From positions 1-64,000 of the forward strand of contig URPS01000001.1 of assembly GCA_900549855.1 (NCBI GenBank): 64,000 nucleotides of DNA. Reading direction: 5' to 3'. The position numbers and the translations under genes are program-made. Of this stretch, positions 8,926 to 18,089 are shown piece after piece. A model generated the notes under the pieces. The model saw only the letters and a list, made by a program, of their open reading frames with translations, was not told where the DNA came from and made no database searches. Within the stretch, counting starts at the first letter, position 1, and every line of letters begins with the position of its first letter. Source of the DNA: an uncultured bacterium (GTDB lineage: Bacteria > Cyanobacteriota > Vampirovibrionia > Gastranaerophilales > Gastranaerophilaceae).

Positions 8926-8945
8926 AATATCTACGTGCATAGTAC

Positions 8946-8976
8946 AAAAAAAAAGCCTCTTATTGGGATGAGAGGC
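8946..8976 (-). terminator. Intrinsic terminator of the coiled-coil protein gene
   Basis: The stem GCCTCT/AGAGGC runs into a T9 tract when read on the minus strand, downstream of the gene ending at 9056. Confidence 0.75.
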
Positions 8977-9055
8977 AGGGGAATTATTAAGTTAATAGGT
9001 ATACACTTCACATGTTTTTCTACACACTAAAAGTTCTTAGAGTAAGTTAAACCTT

Positions 9056-9571
9056 TTATCCGAGTCCAAATTTAGGAACACTGTTTTGGACTTCTGATGA
9101 TGCTAATTGTTTAGCAGATTCAAGTTCAGCACGTTTCATCTTAATTCGTTGTTCAATTTCGTTCATTTCAAGTTCAATTTCTTTTTCTTTTTCGTTTAGA
9201 ACCTGTATTTCTTGTTGCTTTAGAGCCTTCATAGACTCTTCTTTAAACTTGGAGAATGCGCTCATTTCAATCTGATATTGTGATAAAGCATTTCCCGTCC
9301 AAGGAACCATACCCATCATCTTCATAGATTGGGCATTCTGCATTGCACTCATTGAACTTGCTTGGTTAGAGAACTGAGCAAACATAGTAGCTCTAGGTAA
9401 GAGTTCTGGAGAAAGCCCAGCTATGTTACTCATTGACATAACATTTGAGCCACCAAGAGCACTCGCATATTTTTGATATTGCGATAATCTGGTGCGGGTA
9501 TCCATTGCCTGCTTTTCCAGATAATTTATTTCGCGTGTTAATCTCTGGACTTGCCAGAATGCCATTAACAT
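9056..9571 (-). CDS. Unrecognised Met-rich coiled-coil protein
   Basis: The 171-residue protein has two helical coiled-coil segments, about 5-37 (LTREINYLEKQAMDTRTRL) and about 105-160 (Glu/Lys/Gln-rich heptads). A Met/Ser/Ala-rich middle (60-95, several MSAMQN-like stretches) joins them. There is no signal peptide or TM helix. The topology recalls small flagellar or type III export chaperones such as FliJ, but no motif supports a specific call. The start has AGGTAGG eight nt upstream. Confidence 0.55.
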   Translation of the reverse strand: MLMAFWQVQRLTREINYLEKQAMDTRTRLSQYQKYASALGGSNVMSMSNIAGLSPELLPRATMFAQFSNQASSMSAMQNAQSMKMMGMVPWTGNALSQYQIEMSAFSKFKEESMKALKQQEIQVLNEKEKEIELEMNEIEQRIKMKRAELESAKQLASSEVQNSVPKFGLG

Positions 9572-9730
9572 AGTAAACCTACCTAACTTTTAACTAACCT
9601 TTTTGTAAATAATTAAAACCGACCTTTTAACCTTACATTTATATAAAGTATTTTTATTTTTCAAAATTGCCTTTTTTTCATTATTTTGTTAAGATTTGTT
9701 ACGTAAAGAATTTTACGAAAGGAATTAATT

Positions 9731-10180
9731 ATGATACAAGACAAATTAACTAATGCAAAGACTTATTATGGTTTGTCAGCAAGAATGCAACAAGCATTTG
9801 AATGGTTACAAAATAGTGATTTGACAAATATGCCTGATGGTAAGCATGTTATTGATGGTGAACACATTTTTGCAAATGTACAAACTTATTTTACAAAGGA
9901 TGATGCGCCTTATGAGGGACATAGAAAGTATGCCGATATTCAGTATATGATAAAAGGTTGTGAAAGAATTGGAGTAACTAATTACCATAACTGCTCTACA
10001 ACAGAAGAATATAATGTCGATAAAGATATTGAATTTTTGAAAAATAATTCAAGCGATAAGTATCAAATGTTAGAAGAAGGTGAGTTTTTAGTTTTTTATC
10101 CTCAAGATGCTCACCAACCGGCTTTAAATCCTAATGAGAAATTGAATGTAAAAAAAGTTATTGTAAAAGTTGAAATATAA
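9731..10180 (+). CDS. YhcH/YjgK/YiaL family protein (DUF386; NanQ-like anomerase)
   Basis: The 149-residue cupin-like protein matches the family throughout: HVIDGEHIFANVQTY, the EGHRKYADIQYMIKG motif, and FYPQDAHQPAL near the C-terminus, whose His and acidic residues bind metal. Characterised members act on sugars of the sialic-acid pathway (YhcH/NanQ is a sialic acid anomerase) or accompany beta-galactosidase (EbgC). The length is normal. It stands alone between strong terminators. A neuB-like gene at 28 kb makes a nonulosonate-linked role plausible but unproven. Confidence 0.85.
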   Translation: MIQDKLTNAKTYYGLSARMQQAFEWLQNSDLTNMPDGKHVIDGEHIFANVQTYFTKDDAPYEGHRKYADIQYMIKGCERIGVTNYHNCSTTEEYNVDKDIEFLKNNSSDKYQMLEEGEFLVFYPQDAHQPALNPNEKLNVKKVIVKVEI

Positions 10181-10199
10181 TTAATTTTATAAATAAGGT

Positions 10200-10232
10200 G
10201 GCGGTTCAGATAATTATCTGAACCGCCTTTTT
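10200..10232 (+). terminator. Strong intrinsic terminator
   Basis: Perfect 13-14-bp stem GGCGGTTCAGATA/ATTATCTGAACCGCC followed by T5, just after the YhcH-family gene. Confidence 0.92.
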
Positions 10233-10247
10233 GAGGAGATAATTTTT

Positions 10248-10658
10248 CTAAGCAGCAGCAAAAATATTTTTTACATTCTTATCAATTTGATAATCACAAA
10301 GTTCACCTTTGTATGGATTTTTTTCTGATGCGTTATTTTCTGTAGAAACAATATTCCAAAGTTCACCAAATTTTGGTTCTTTTGGAGCTTTTTTTGCAGC
10401 TTGTTCTTTTAAGTATTTTAGTGTTTCTTTTAAAGAATTATTTATGCTAATCTGAGTTGACGCTTTTATTACAGATAACTGAGGATTTGTATAAACATCT
10501 TTTAGCTGATTATTATAATTGAATAATGTTTTTTCAATTATTTTTTGTGTAGTTTCGGCAGAAGCACCGCCCTTTGATAAAATATTTTTTGCAGTATTTC
10601 TCAATACCTCTTGATTGTCGAGTAAATATGAATTTGATGCAGATACACTTAATGCCAT
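10248..10658 (-). CDS. Unrecognised small helical protein
   Basis: This 136-residue protein of mostly predicted helix is preceded by an excellent GGAAGGAG site. It starts MALSVSASNSYLLDN and carries a Lys/Ala-rich middle (LKEQAAKKAPKEPK, about 83-96). It has no TM segment, signal peptide or known motif. The adjacent 258 nt (10659-10916) hold AT-rich sequence with an AAAAAACTTTAAAGTTTTTT palindrome, and probably the promoters of this gene and the divergent transporter. Confidence 0.5.
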   Translation of the reverse strand: MALSVSASNSYLLDNQEVLRNTAKNILSKGGASAETTQKIIEKTLFNYNNQLKDVYTNPQLSVIKASTQISINNSLKETLKYLKEQAAKKAPKEPKFGELWNIVSTENNASEKNPYKGELCDYQIDKNVKNIFAAA

Positions 10659-10916
10659 AATCCCTGCTCCTTCCGAGCTTTATTTTCCCTTGTATTATAT
10701 ATATCGGCATATTTTTAAAAAACTTTAAAGTTTTTTCTAATATCGTTACATTTCTTCACAATATACTATTCAAAACCAATAATATTAAGCTTTTAAATTT
10801 TATTTTAAAAAAAGTTACAATTTTTTCTTGTTTCTATTAATAAAATTTCTCTTATGATACACTGAAAATATATGGCTATTGCTCATATTTCGTAAAATTA
10901 TATAAGGATAAAAATT

Positions 10917-12686
10917 ATGGACATTTTTTCATTATTCACACTGTGTGGGGGACTCGCATTCTTCCTATACGGTATTACTATTATGTCTTCGGGGTTAGAG
11001 AAAATCGCAGGCGGGCGATTGGAGAGAATATTAAAGAAAATGACTTCTAACCCAATAAAAAGTTTAGTATTTGGAGCAGGCATTACGGCAGCAATACAGT
11101 CTTCATCAGCTGTTACCGTAATGCTTGTTGGTTTAGTAAACTCCGGCATAATGAAATTATCTCAAGCTATTGGTGTAATTATGGGTTCTAACATTGGAAC
11201 AACCGTTACAGCTTGGATTTTGAGTTTATCAGGGATTGAAAGCTCAAATTTCTTCGTAAGATTGTTAAAACCTGAATCTTTTTCACCATTAATGGCACTG
11301 GTTGGTATTATTTTTATAATGGCATCTAAAAATAATAAGCGTAAAAATGTTGGTGCGGTACTTGTTGGATTTGCGATTTTGATGTTCGGAATGGAAGTAA
11401 TGACAGACGCTATGTCACCATTAGCAGACATGCCACAGTTTACACATATATTAACAGCATTTACAAATCCTATTTTAGGTGTAATTGTTGGTACTGTTGT
11501 AACGGCTGTAATACAAAGTTCTGCGGCTTCTATCGGTATTTTACAAGCATTGTCAATGGTTGGCGGTATGACATACGCAATGGCTATCCCTATTATTATG
11601 GGACAAAATATTGGTACGTGTGTATCTGCAATGCTTTCAAGTATTGGTGTTAATACTAATGCAAAAAGAGTTGCTGCAGTTCACGTATTATTTAATGTTA
11701 TAGGTGTGGTAATTTGTTTATCTTTATTTGAATTAGGTAACATTATTTTCCATTTTACATTTGCTTCCAGTCATATATCACCATTTGGAATTGCAGTTGT
11801 GCATTCTATATTTAATATAGTTACAACAATAATATTATTTCCGTTTACAAAAATACTTGAAAAAATGGCTGTTAGATTGGTTCCTGATAAAAAACAAAAA
11901 AGTAAAAGTGTATTGTTGGATGAAAGACTTCTACTTGCTCCGACTTTTGCAATTGCTGAATGTTATAGACAAACTATTAAAATGGCAGAGCTTGTTGAAT
12001 TCAATTTTATAAATTCAACAAAAATGCTAAAAAGTTTTCACGCTAAAAAAGCAGATCAAATAAGAGAAAATGAAATTAAAATTGATATGTATGAAGATAA
12101 ACTGGATTCTTTTTTATTAAAATTATCAGGTAAGGAATTAACAGAAGAAGATAATAACAGAATTTCTCAACTTTTATTGGTAATTGGTGATTACGAAAGA
12201 ATTGGTGATCACGCAGCTTATATATTGAAAGTTGCTGAAAAAATGAAAAATGACGATAAACGACTTTCTAATGATGCGGTAGAAGAACTTAAAGTTATTG
12301 TAAAAGCTGTATCAGAGATATTTGCAATGACTTTTGAAGTTTTTAGAACCGATAATGTAAGCCTTGCACAAGAAGTTGAACCATTAGAAGCTGTTATTAA
12401 AAAAATTATAAGAAAAGTTAAAAACCATCATATTCAAAGACTTAAAGACGGTCTATGTACAGCAGAATTAAGCTTTATGTTCTCTGATATATTAAACGAT
12501 TTTAGAAGAATTGCTGCTCATTGTGGTAATATAGCGACAAGCGTAATGCAACTTCAAGATACAACTCTTGATAAGCACGAATATAATCACAGAAATAAAG
12601 ATGAGGATATTCAATTTATTAGCCGTTATGAAGACTATAAATCAAGGTATTCTGTTTCTAAAAAGACTTCTATAGAGAAAGTGTAG
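10917..12686 (+). CDS. Na/Pi cotransporter family protein with C-terminal PhoU domain
   Basis: The 589-residue membrane protein has two inverted Na_Pi_cotrans repeats, each with a QSS motif (AIQSSSAVTVML about residue 61; VIQSSAASIGIL about 197). About eight to nine TM helices end near 320. Residues 345-555 form a PhoU-like helical bundle (ERIGDHAAYI and RRIAAHCGNI motifs). The family moves phosphate with sodium, and the PhoU part is thought to regulate it. Length and layout match bacterial NptA/YjbB-type proteins. It is a single-gene unit followed by a dispersed repeat and two terminators. Confidence 0.92.
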   Translation: MDIFSLFTLCGGLAFFLYGITIMSSGLEKIAGGRLERILKKMTSNPIKSLVFGAGITAAIQSSSAVTVMLVGLVNSGIMKLSQAIGVIMGSNIGTTVTAWILSLSGIESSNFFVRLLKPESFSPLMALVGIIFIMASKNNKRKNVGAVLVGFAILMFGMEVMTDAMSPLADMPQFTHILTAFTNPILGVIVGTVVTAVIQSSAASIGILQALSMVGGMTYAMAIPIIMGQNIGTCVSAMLSSIGVNTNAKRVAAVHVLFNVIGVVICLSLFELGNIIFHFTFASSHISPFGIAVVHSIFNIVTTIILFPFTKILEKMAVRLVPDKKQKSKSVLLDERLLLAPTFAIAECYRQTIKMAELVEFNFINSTKMLKSFHAKKADQIRENEIKIDMYEDKLDSFLLKLSGKELTEEDNNRISQLLLVIGDYERIGDHAAYILKVAEKMKNDDKRLSNDAVEELKVIVKAVSEIFAMTFEVFRTDNVSLAQEVEPLEAVIKKIIRKVKNHHIQRLKDGLCTAELSFMFSDILNDFRRIAAHCGNIATSVMQLQDTTLDKHEYNHRNKDEDIQFISRYEDYKSRYSVSKKTSIEKV

Positions 12687-12703
12687 CAATGTTTGTAGGT
12701 TAT

Positions 12704-12776
12704 TCCCCTCACCCACACTCGTAACTTTCGCATAGCTCAAGAACGATTGCACCCTCTCCCACAAGGGGCGAGGGGA
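12704..12776. repeat. Dispersed intergenic repeat copy with TCCCCTC/GAGGGGA ends
   Basis: The 7-bp perfect inverted ends enclose CACCCACACTCGTAAC, TTTCGCATAGCTCAAGAACG and CCCTCTCCCACAAGGGG. It is block-for-block similar to 4212-4281. Confidence 0.65.
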
Positions 12777-12822
12777 TGACAAGAAAACGGACTGTTAGAA
12801 CTAAATAAACGTAAAATCGTAG

Positions 12823-12853
12823 GGTGGGAATAGCGAAAGCGGTTCCCACCTTT
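12823..12853 (+). terminator. Hairpin, probable terminator of the Na/Pi transporter gene
   Basis: GGTGGGAA and TTCCCACC form an 8-bp stem followed by TTTAT. Similar GTAGGGTGGG...CCCACC hairpins occur widely as intergenic repeats. Confidence 0.5.
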
Positions 12854-12861
12854 ATATCAAT

Positions 12862-12900
12862 AAAAAAACGAGGTCAGATTATAAAATCTGACCTCGTTTT
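12862..12900. terminator. Bidirectional intrinsic terminator
   Basis: A-run, AACGAGGTCAGATT, 5-nt loop, AATCTGACCTCGTT and T-run, between convergent transporter and pyruvate kinase genes. Confidence 0.9.
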
Positions 12901-12935
12901 AAATAACTACGCCTCAAAGCCTCTACGCATCTCCA

Positions 12936-14384
12936 CTATCTTTCCATTGGAGCACCGATTCTATGAACACGTATAAAGTTTGTTCTTCCGGTAATTAGTT
13001 TTGGAATAGAACCGATGATAATAATTCTTTCACCGATTTTGTATTCAGTTTTGGTTTGGATGTATTCATCTATTTTTTCTAATAAATCAGCATCAAGTAC
13101 ATTATCCCAATTCTGGCAATCTGTTGTTATATCCCAGAATAAATTTAATCTTCTGCAAGTTGATTCAGAATCAGAAATAGCTATAATAGGCACTGTTGGT
13201 CTTAATTTAGAAATCAGGCGAGGTGTATAGCCGGTGTGGGTAAAAGCAAGGATTGCTTTTGCGTTCAAGTCTTGAGCCATTTTTACTGCTGCATTTGCAA
13301 TTGCTTGTGGAGATAATTCATAATTATCATTAATTTCTAAATCGAGATTTGACAAACAGTAACTACAATCTTCTACGTTAGAGGCAATTTTTCTCATCAT
13401 TTTTACTGCTTCAATAGGATGTTTGCCCATTGCAGTTTCACCTGACAACATAACAGCATCTGTTCCGTCAAATATAGCGTTTGCAACGTCACTAGCTTCG
13501 GCTCTTGTTGGAATAGGATTTTCAATCATTGATTCAAGCATTTGGGTTGCAACTATACAAACTTTACGTTCTCTTATTGTTTTATCTACTATGTATTTTT
13601 GAACAATAGGAACTTCTTCCGGTGACATTTCTATGCCTAAATCTCCCCTTGCAACCATAATTCCATCTGCAATTTTTAAAATGCTTTCAATATTTTCTAC
13701 AGCTTGTGGTTTTTCGATTTTTGCTATTACTGGAATATAACCGCCAAAATTTTTAATGTGTTTTTTAGCTAATTCAATATCAGAGGCTTCTCTTACGAAT
13801 GATAACGCTATATAATCTGCATCATATTGAACTGCAAATCTAATATATTCAACATCTCTTTCGGTTACTGCACTTAAACTTGCAGTGGTTCCAGGGAGAT
13901 TAATACCTTTTCTTGGTTTAATTAATGAGCCGTAAAGAACTTTTACATATACTTGATTGTTAACAACTTTTGTAACCGCTAACCCAATATTGCCATCATC
14001 AAGAAGAATTTTATCTCCGGCTTTTACATCGTTTGCAATACCTTCGTAATCAACAGGAATAATATCCGAATTATTAACTTTGTCGGTTGCTTCTAAGATT
14101 AATTCTTGACCTTCTTTTATTTCTATAGGGTTTGGAATGTTGCCAACTCTTATTTTAGGTCCTTGTAAATCCACTAAAATCGGAATATAGATACCTGTTT
14201 CTTTAGAAACTTTTCTTATTGTTTCTATATTTGCAGCGTGCAATTCTTCCGTTCCGTGAGAAGTATTTAACCTAAACATTGTAACACCCGCTTCTACTAA
14301 AGCCTTTATCATATCATGGCTTGATGTTGCAGGTCCAAGCGTTGCAACAATTTTCGCTTTTCCTCGTTTAATTTTCTCTTCCAT
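12936..14384 (-). CDS. pyk: Pyruvate kinase
   Basis: Pyruvate kinase converts phosphoenolpyruvate and ADP to pyruvate and ATP, the last step of glycolysis. The 482-residue product has the N-terminal TLGPATSS signature and the active-site stretch IPVIAKIEKPQAVENI with its catalytic Lys. MVARGDLGIEM, the MLSGETAMGKHP segment and a C-terminal regulatory domain with AFTHTGYTPRLIS follow. The length is normal and there is no PEP-utiliser extension. It is monocistronic, with a terminator 36 nt after the stop. Confidence 0.97.
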   Translation of the reverse strand: MEEKIKRGKAKIVATLGPATSSHDMIKALVEAGVTMFRLNTSHGTEELHAANIETIRKVSKETGIYIPILVDLQGPKIRVGNIPNPIEIKEGQELILEATDKVNNSDIIPVDYEGIANDVKAGDKILLDDGNIGLAVTKVVNNQVYVKVLYGSLIKPRKGINLPGTTASLSAVTERDVEYIRFAVQYDADYIALSFVREASDIELAKKHIKNFGGYIPVIAKIEKPQAVENIESILKIADGIMVARGDLGIEMSPEEVPIVQKYIVDKTIRERKVCIVATQMLESMIENPIPTRAEASDVANAIFDGTDAVMLSGETAMGKHPIEAVKMMRKIASNVEDCSYCLSNLDLEINDNYELSPQAIANAAVKMAQDLNAKAILAFTHTGYTPRLISKLRPTVPIIAISDSESTCRRLNLFWDITTDCQNWDNVLDADLLEKIDEYIQTKTEYKIGERIIIIGSIPKLITGRTNFIRVHRIGAPMER

Positions 14385-14495
14385 TGTTAAACCTCTTAAA
14401 TATGTCTTATCTAGAATATTATAATATAATAAAAGCTAAGAAAATATATTTTTAGAAAGATTTTAGCTTACCCAACTCGACAATTTTTTGCAAAC

Positions 14496-14624
14496 AAAAA
14501 CTCTCCAAGTCACACTACTATCCGAGATAAATATTATTACCTGTCAGCATTCGTAGTTCACTAACGTTCTCACGACTGCAACATCCCAAACAAGGGCGGT
14601 AGTGCTCATAAATGGAGAGTTTTT
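14496..14624. repeat. MITE-like dispersed element with perfect 11-bp inverted ends
   Basis: AAAAACTCTCC (14496-14506) and GGAGAGTTTTT (14614-14624) enclose a core (GCATTCGTAGTTCAC, CACGACTGCAAC, CAAGGGCGGTAGTGC). The core recurs inverted at 40412-40512 with the same order of blocks. It lies between pyk and the M48-like gene, and as a hairpin it may terminate the latter. Confidence 0.65.
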
Positions 14625-14644
14625 ACTACTATAATAATGAAAAA

Positions 14645-15475
14645 CTATTTTTCACTTGATTCAGAAAGTGATTTTAATATTGTATAAGAAGCATCCCAAC
14701 CGCTTAATCCGCCGGTTGCTTTATATTGAGCAATATTTTTTGCTCTTAAAGCCTTGTTTTTAGCTTGGATTTTGTTAAATGCCGCTAATTTTTTCTTGTT
14801 AGAATTTCTTTCAGCAACAATCGGATTAGCATATTCTAAAAATGTTCTGTATTCTTGGCAACCATATCCTGCTTTAACTTTAGAAGGATAGTTGTAAGTT
14901 AAATAATCATATATATTCATTGCTCTTTCGGAGTTAGCAGGTTTACCTTGAAGAATTTCTAATGTGCTTCCAGGCATTTTTGTTACAACTACAACCATTG
15001 CTAATGGATTATATCCTGCTTTTATCAACAAGTCTGCACCTGTAATATCTGCAGCTTTATTGTCTGATAAAGAAACTTTGTTAGCCAAAAATTCACTGTT
15101 AGAAGCTGTTGTAATAATATTATCAGAGCTTAAATTTTCTGTAATAGCAGCCTTGGCAATACTTCTAAACTTATCCTTGCTGGCTTTTCCGTTAATAATC
15201 AAACCAATTTCATGAGCAACTACAGCTGCTACTTCTGTATCAGTACCTGCATAAGTCAAATCTGTACTAGAAATTTGCACTACGTTTGTTGCTGAAGTAT
15301 TTGAGTTATCAGCTGCACCGTTCACAACTTTAAATGTTGTTTTAGCAGGTAGACCATTCTTCGTAATAATTGTTTTACCAACAGTAGAAACTCTATCAGC
15401 AGCTATCCAAGTTGCAGCAGATGAAGGTAAAATCATCATTGCTACTGCAAAAATTGTAACTATAATCTTTTGCAT
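14645..15475 (-). CDS. Exported M48-like protein with degenerate zinc site
   Basis: The 276-residue protein has a signal peptide (about 1-21, ending SSAA) and an M48/Oma1-like core. The zinc helix reads VVAHEIGLIING, so the second His of HExxH is Leu. The usual downstream glutamate helix reads KAADITGADLLIKAGYNP, without the Glu of the ExDxxG pattern. The rest of the helix (GADLLIKAGYNPLAM) fits M48 peptidases. A catalytically dead, exported structural or chaperone-like derivative is the simplest reading. The C-terminal 50 residues are Lys-rich and unrecognised. Confidence 0.65.
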   Translation of the reverse strand: MQKIIVTIFAVAMMILPSSAATWIAADRVSTVGKTIITKNGLPAKTTFKVVNGAADNSNTSATNVVQISSTDLTYAGTDTEVAAVVAHEIGLIINGKASKDKFRSIAKAAITENLSSDNIITTASNSEFLANKVSLSDNKAADITGADLLIKAGYNPLAMVVVVTKMPGSTLEILQGKPANSERAMNIYDYLTYNYPSKVKAGYGCQEYRTFLEYANPIVAERNSNKKKLAAFNKIQAKNKALRAKNIAQYKATGGLSGWDASYTILKSLSESSEK

Positions 15476-15516
15476 AAATCCTCCTTATTAATACGACACT
15501 ATTTTATCATAAAAAA

Positions 15517-16080
15517 TTAAAACAAATTGTTTTCTATTATTCCGCAAATCAAATGCCCAACAGCAATATGCATTTCTTGGATATTATTAGTAATTTCAGA
15601 TGGAACATTTACCAAAACATCAGCATTATTTTTTAAAGAACCACCGCTAATTCCTGTCAAGGCAATTGTTGTTAAACCCAATTCTTTTGCCCTGTCAACA
15701 GCTCTTACTACATTTATACTTTTTCCGCTTGTAGAAAGTGCAAATAAAATATCACCTTCATTACCTAATGCCTCAACCTGTCTTTCAAAAATATAATCAA
15801 AAGCTATGTCATTCGCAGCTGCGGTTAAAACAGACGTATTTGTAGTAAGCGCAATAGCATTAAGTGCTGTGCGTTCTTTTTTATATTTGCAAACCAACTC
15901 TGCAGCAAGATGTTGTGCATCAGCTGCTGAACCACCGTTACCGCAAAAAAGTATCTTATTCCCATTTTTTAATGCTTTTATACAGATATTTGCCACTTTT
16001 TCAATTTTTGGCGCTAAAGCTTTAAGTTCAATGATATTTGACGCTAATCTTTCGAACTCGGATTCAATATATTTAATCAT
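15517..16080 (-). CDS. gmhA: SIS-domain phosphoheptose isomerase GmhA
   Basis: GmhA converts sedoheptulose 7-phosphate to D-glycero-D-manno-heptose 7-phosphate for LPS or S-layer heptose. The 187-residue product has the SIS phosphate-binding segments (CGNGGSAADAQHLAAEL about 46-62; LSTSGKS about 115). It also has the C-terminal EMHIAVGHLICGIIE helix that supplies catalytic and zinc-binding His residues. Length is typical. DiaA-like SIS proteins are the alternative, but the HLAAEL and EMHIAVGH motifs favour GmhA. No other heptose gene is adjacent. Confidence 0.88.
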   Translation of the reverse strand: MIKYIESEFERLASNIIELKALAPKIEKVANICIKALKNGNKILFCGNGGSAADAQHLAAELVCKYKKERTALNAIALTTNTSVLTAAANDIAFDYIFERQVEALGNEGDILFALSTSGKSINVVRAVDRAKELGLTTIALTGISGGSLKNNADVLVNVPSEITNNIQEMHIAVGHLICGIIENNLF

Positions 16081-16140
16081 ATAAAACTCCCTTATAATAT
16101 AAGAATAATAGCATAAAACTTCAATCTTTAAAAGCTTAGT

Positions 16141-16169
16141 TTACACAATATACAAATTATAATATAATT
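16141..16169 (+). promoter_or_regulatory. Sigma-70-type promoter of the DUF475 gene
   Basis: TTTACA, 17-nt spacer, TATAAT; an AAGGAG site and the ATG follow about 25 nt later. Confidence 0.65.
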
Positions 16170-16192
16170 TCCTTATAAGAAGGAGAAAATTG

Positions 16193-17245
16193 ATGTTTAA
16201 ATATTTTTGGGGTTCATACCTAGTAACAGTATTCGGACTGATTTGTGCATATTTATGGGGCGAACACGTTCATGGCGGAACCGGTTTAGCTTGTACATTT
16301 ATAGCATTTGTACTTGCTGTCTTAGAAATCAGTTTATCATTTGACAATGCAGTCGTTAATGCTATGAAACTTGAAGGAATGTCAGAAAAATGGCGACATA
16401 GATTTATTACTTGGGGGATTTTAATTGCCGTATTTGGAATGAGATTTTTATTCCCGCTTGTTGTTGTAGCTATATTTGCAAAATTAAACATACTAAGAGT
16501 TTTAGACATGGCTTTAAATGATGTAAACTCTTACGCACATTATCTTCATCTTACACACGCACCAATTGTAACTTTTGGCGGAACATTCTTGTTAATGTTA
16601 TTTATGGATTATTTTACAGAAAAAGACAAAAGTGTTCATTGGTTAAAATTTATTGAAACAAAAATTCAAAAACTCGGAAAAATTCGTGGTATTTGTACAA
16701 TAGTAACTCTAACTGCATTAATATTACTTCTTCTACATTTGCCATTAGAAATAAGAAGTTCTGTATTCAAATCAGGTATTGCCGGTATTTTAACATATTT
16801 AGCTATAGACGGATTAGCTGAATGGCTGGAAAAAAGACAAGAAGAAAGAGCAAAAATTTGTGCAAACGCAGTTAAATGTTCAGGAATTGTCGGATTTATG
16901 TATTTAGAATTAATTGATGCATCATTTTCTCTTGATGGAGTTTTAGGTGCATTCGCCTTAAGTCAAGATATTGTAATCATTACTATCGGGCTATGTATAG
17001 GTGCAATGTTTGTACGTTCTTTAACAATAATGCTTGTAGAAAAGAAAACTCTTGACCAATATTTATACCTGGAACATGGTGCTCACTGGGCGATTGGAAC
17101 ACTAGCAATTTTAATGTTTATTTCAACTTTCCACGAAGTTCCGGAAGTTGTTACAGGACTTTTAGGCTTAGTATTTATTGTTGGAGCTTTAGTATCTTCT
17201 TTAATTCATAACAAAAGGAGCAAGGATATTGAAGCTAAAGGATAA
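16193..17245 (+). CDS. TerC-superfamily integral membrane protein (DUF475)
   Basis: The 350-residue protein has about nine TM helices. It has the family motifs SFDNAVVNAMKL (about 50) and LIDASFSLDGVLGAFALS (about 240), whose acidic residues lie inside the membrane as in TerC-like metal exporters. DUF475 members are linked to metal homeostasis or tellurite resistance, and the transported ion is not known. The ATG at 16193 with AAGGAG 8 nt upstream is preferred to the TTG just before it. The next gene begins inside its 3' end. Confidence 0.88.
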   Translation: MFKYFWGSYLVTVFGLICAYLWGEHVHGGTGLACTFIAFVLAVLEISLSFDNAVVNAMKLEGMSEKWRHRFITWGILIAVFGMRFLFPLVVVAIFAKLNILRVLDMALNDVNSYAHYLHLTHAPIVTFGGTFLLMLFMDYFTEKDKSVHWLKFIETKIQKLGKIRGICTIVTLTALILLLLHLPLEIRSSVFKSGIAGILTYLAIDGLAEWLEKRQEERAKICANAVKCSGIVGFMYLELIDASFSLDGVLGAFALSQDIVIITIGLCIGAMFVRSLTIMLVEKKTLDQYLYLEHGAHWAIGTLAILMFISTFHEVPEVVTGLLGLVFIVGALVSSLIHNKRSKDIEAKG

Positions 17246-18089
17246 AAACCTATATTATGTAGGCGGAATTGTTCGTGACGAAATATTGGGTATCAAAAAT
17301 TTTGATACTGATTATTGTTATGAAGGCAACGCAATTGAATTTGCTAAAAATTTAGGATTAAATATCATAAAAGAAAATCCGAAATTCGGCACAGTTCGGG
17401 TATTACTTAACGATGAAGAAATTGATATAGCTTCTACAAGAACAGAAGTTTATCCTAAAGTCGGACACTTACCGAAAGTTAAAAACATCGGTTGTTCTTT
17501 ATATGAAGATTTAAAACGTAGAGATTTTACAATTAATGCAATGGCAAAACGCACAACAGATGGAGAAATTGTAGATATTTTTGGCGGAATGAATGATATC
17601 AAAAACAAAACACTTAGAGTATTACACAAAAAAAGCTTTATAGATGATCCTACAAGAATATTAAGAAGCTTAAAATTTTCTATCCGATTTGGCTTCGAGC
17701 AAGACAAAATAACTCACAAGCTCCAAAATGACTATTTATCAAATATTAACTATGACATGAGCTATCATAGAATAAAAAAAGAATTGAAAGAAACTTTTAA
17801 TCTGAATAAGCAAATTTGTTACGATAGGTTTGTAGAAGAAAAATTGTACAAACTTTTGAGCGCAAACGCTGTAGCACCAAGCTTTAGACCGACATTCAAT
17901 AATATTAATTTTGATGAACCTTGGATTATATACATGTCGTTTTTTGACTTAAGCAATCTTGAATTAACAAGGAAAGAAAAAAGAATTTTAGAATGGGCAG
18001 AAAGATTAAAATCAGAACAAAGAAGTAATAACACACCCTCAGAAAGTGTATTGATTAATAAAATATATCAAGAGGCAAATTATGGTTAA
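17229..18089 (+). CDS. tRNA nucleotidyltransferase / poly(A) polymerase family (class II CCA-type)
   Basis: The 286-residue protein carries the nucleotidyltransferase core. YVGGIVRD holds the GG motif, and NFDTDYCYEG the two metal-binding Asp. RRDFTINAMA lies at about 97-106, and IDDPTRILRSLKFSIRFGF is the family's RNA-binding motif. It is short because the C-terminal HD or tail domains are missing, as in compact CCA- or A-adding enzymes. The start is TTG, chosen because AAGGAG lies 9 nt upstream and ATG options would remove the GG motif. It overlaps the DUF475 gene by 17 nt and the next gene by 8, so translation is coupled. The tRNA-Ile in this window lacks an encoded CCA. Confidence 0.85.
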   Translation: MKLKDKNLYYVGGIVRDEILGIKNFDTDYCYEGNAIEFAKNLGLNIIKENPKFGTVRVLLNDEEIDIASTRTEVYPKVGHLPKVKNIGCSLYEDLKRRDFTINAMAKRTTDGEIVDIFGGMNDIKNKTLRVLHKKSFIDDPTRILRSLKFSIRFGFEQDKITHKLQNDYLSNINYDMSYHRIKKELKETFNLNKQICYDRFVEEKLYKLLSANAVAPSFRPTFNNINFDEPWIIYMSFFDLSNLELTRKEKRILEWAERLKSEQRSNNTPSESVLINKIYQEANYG

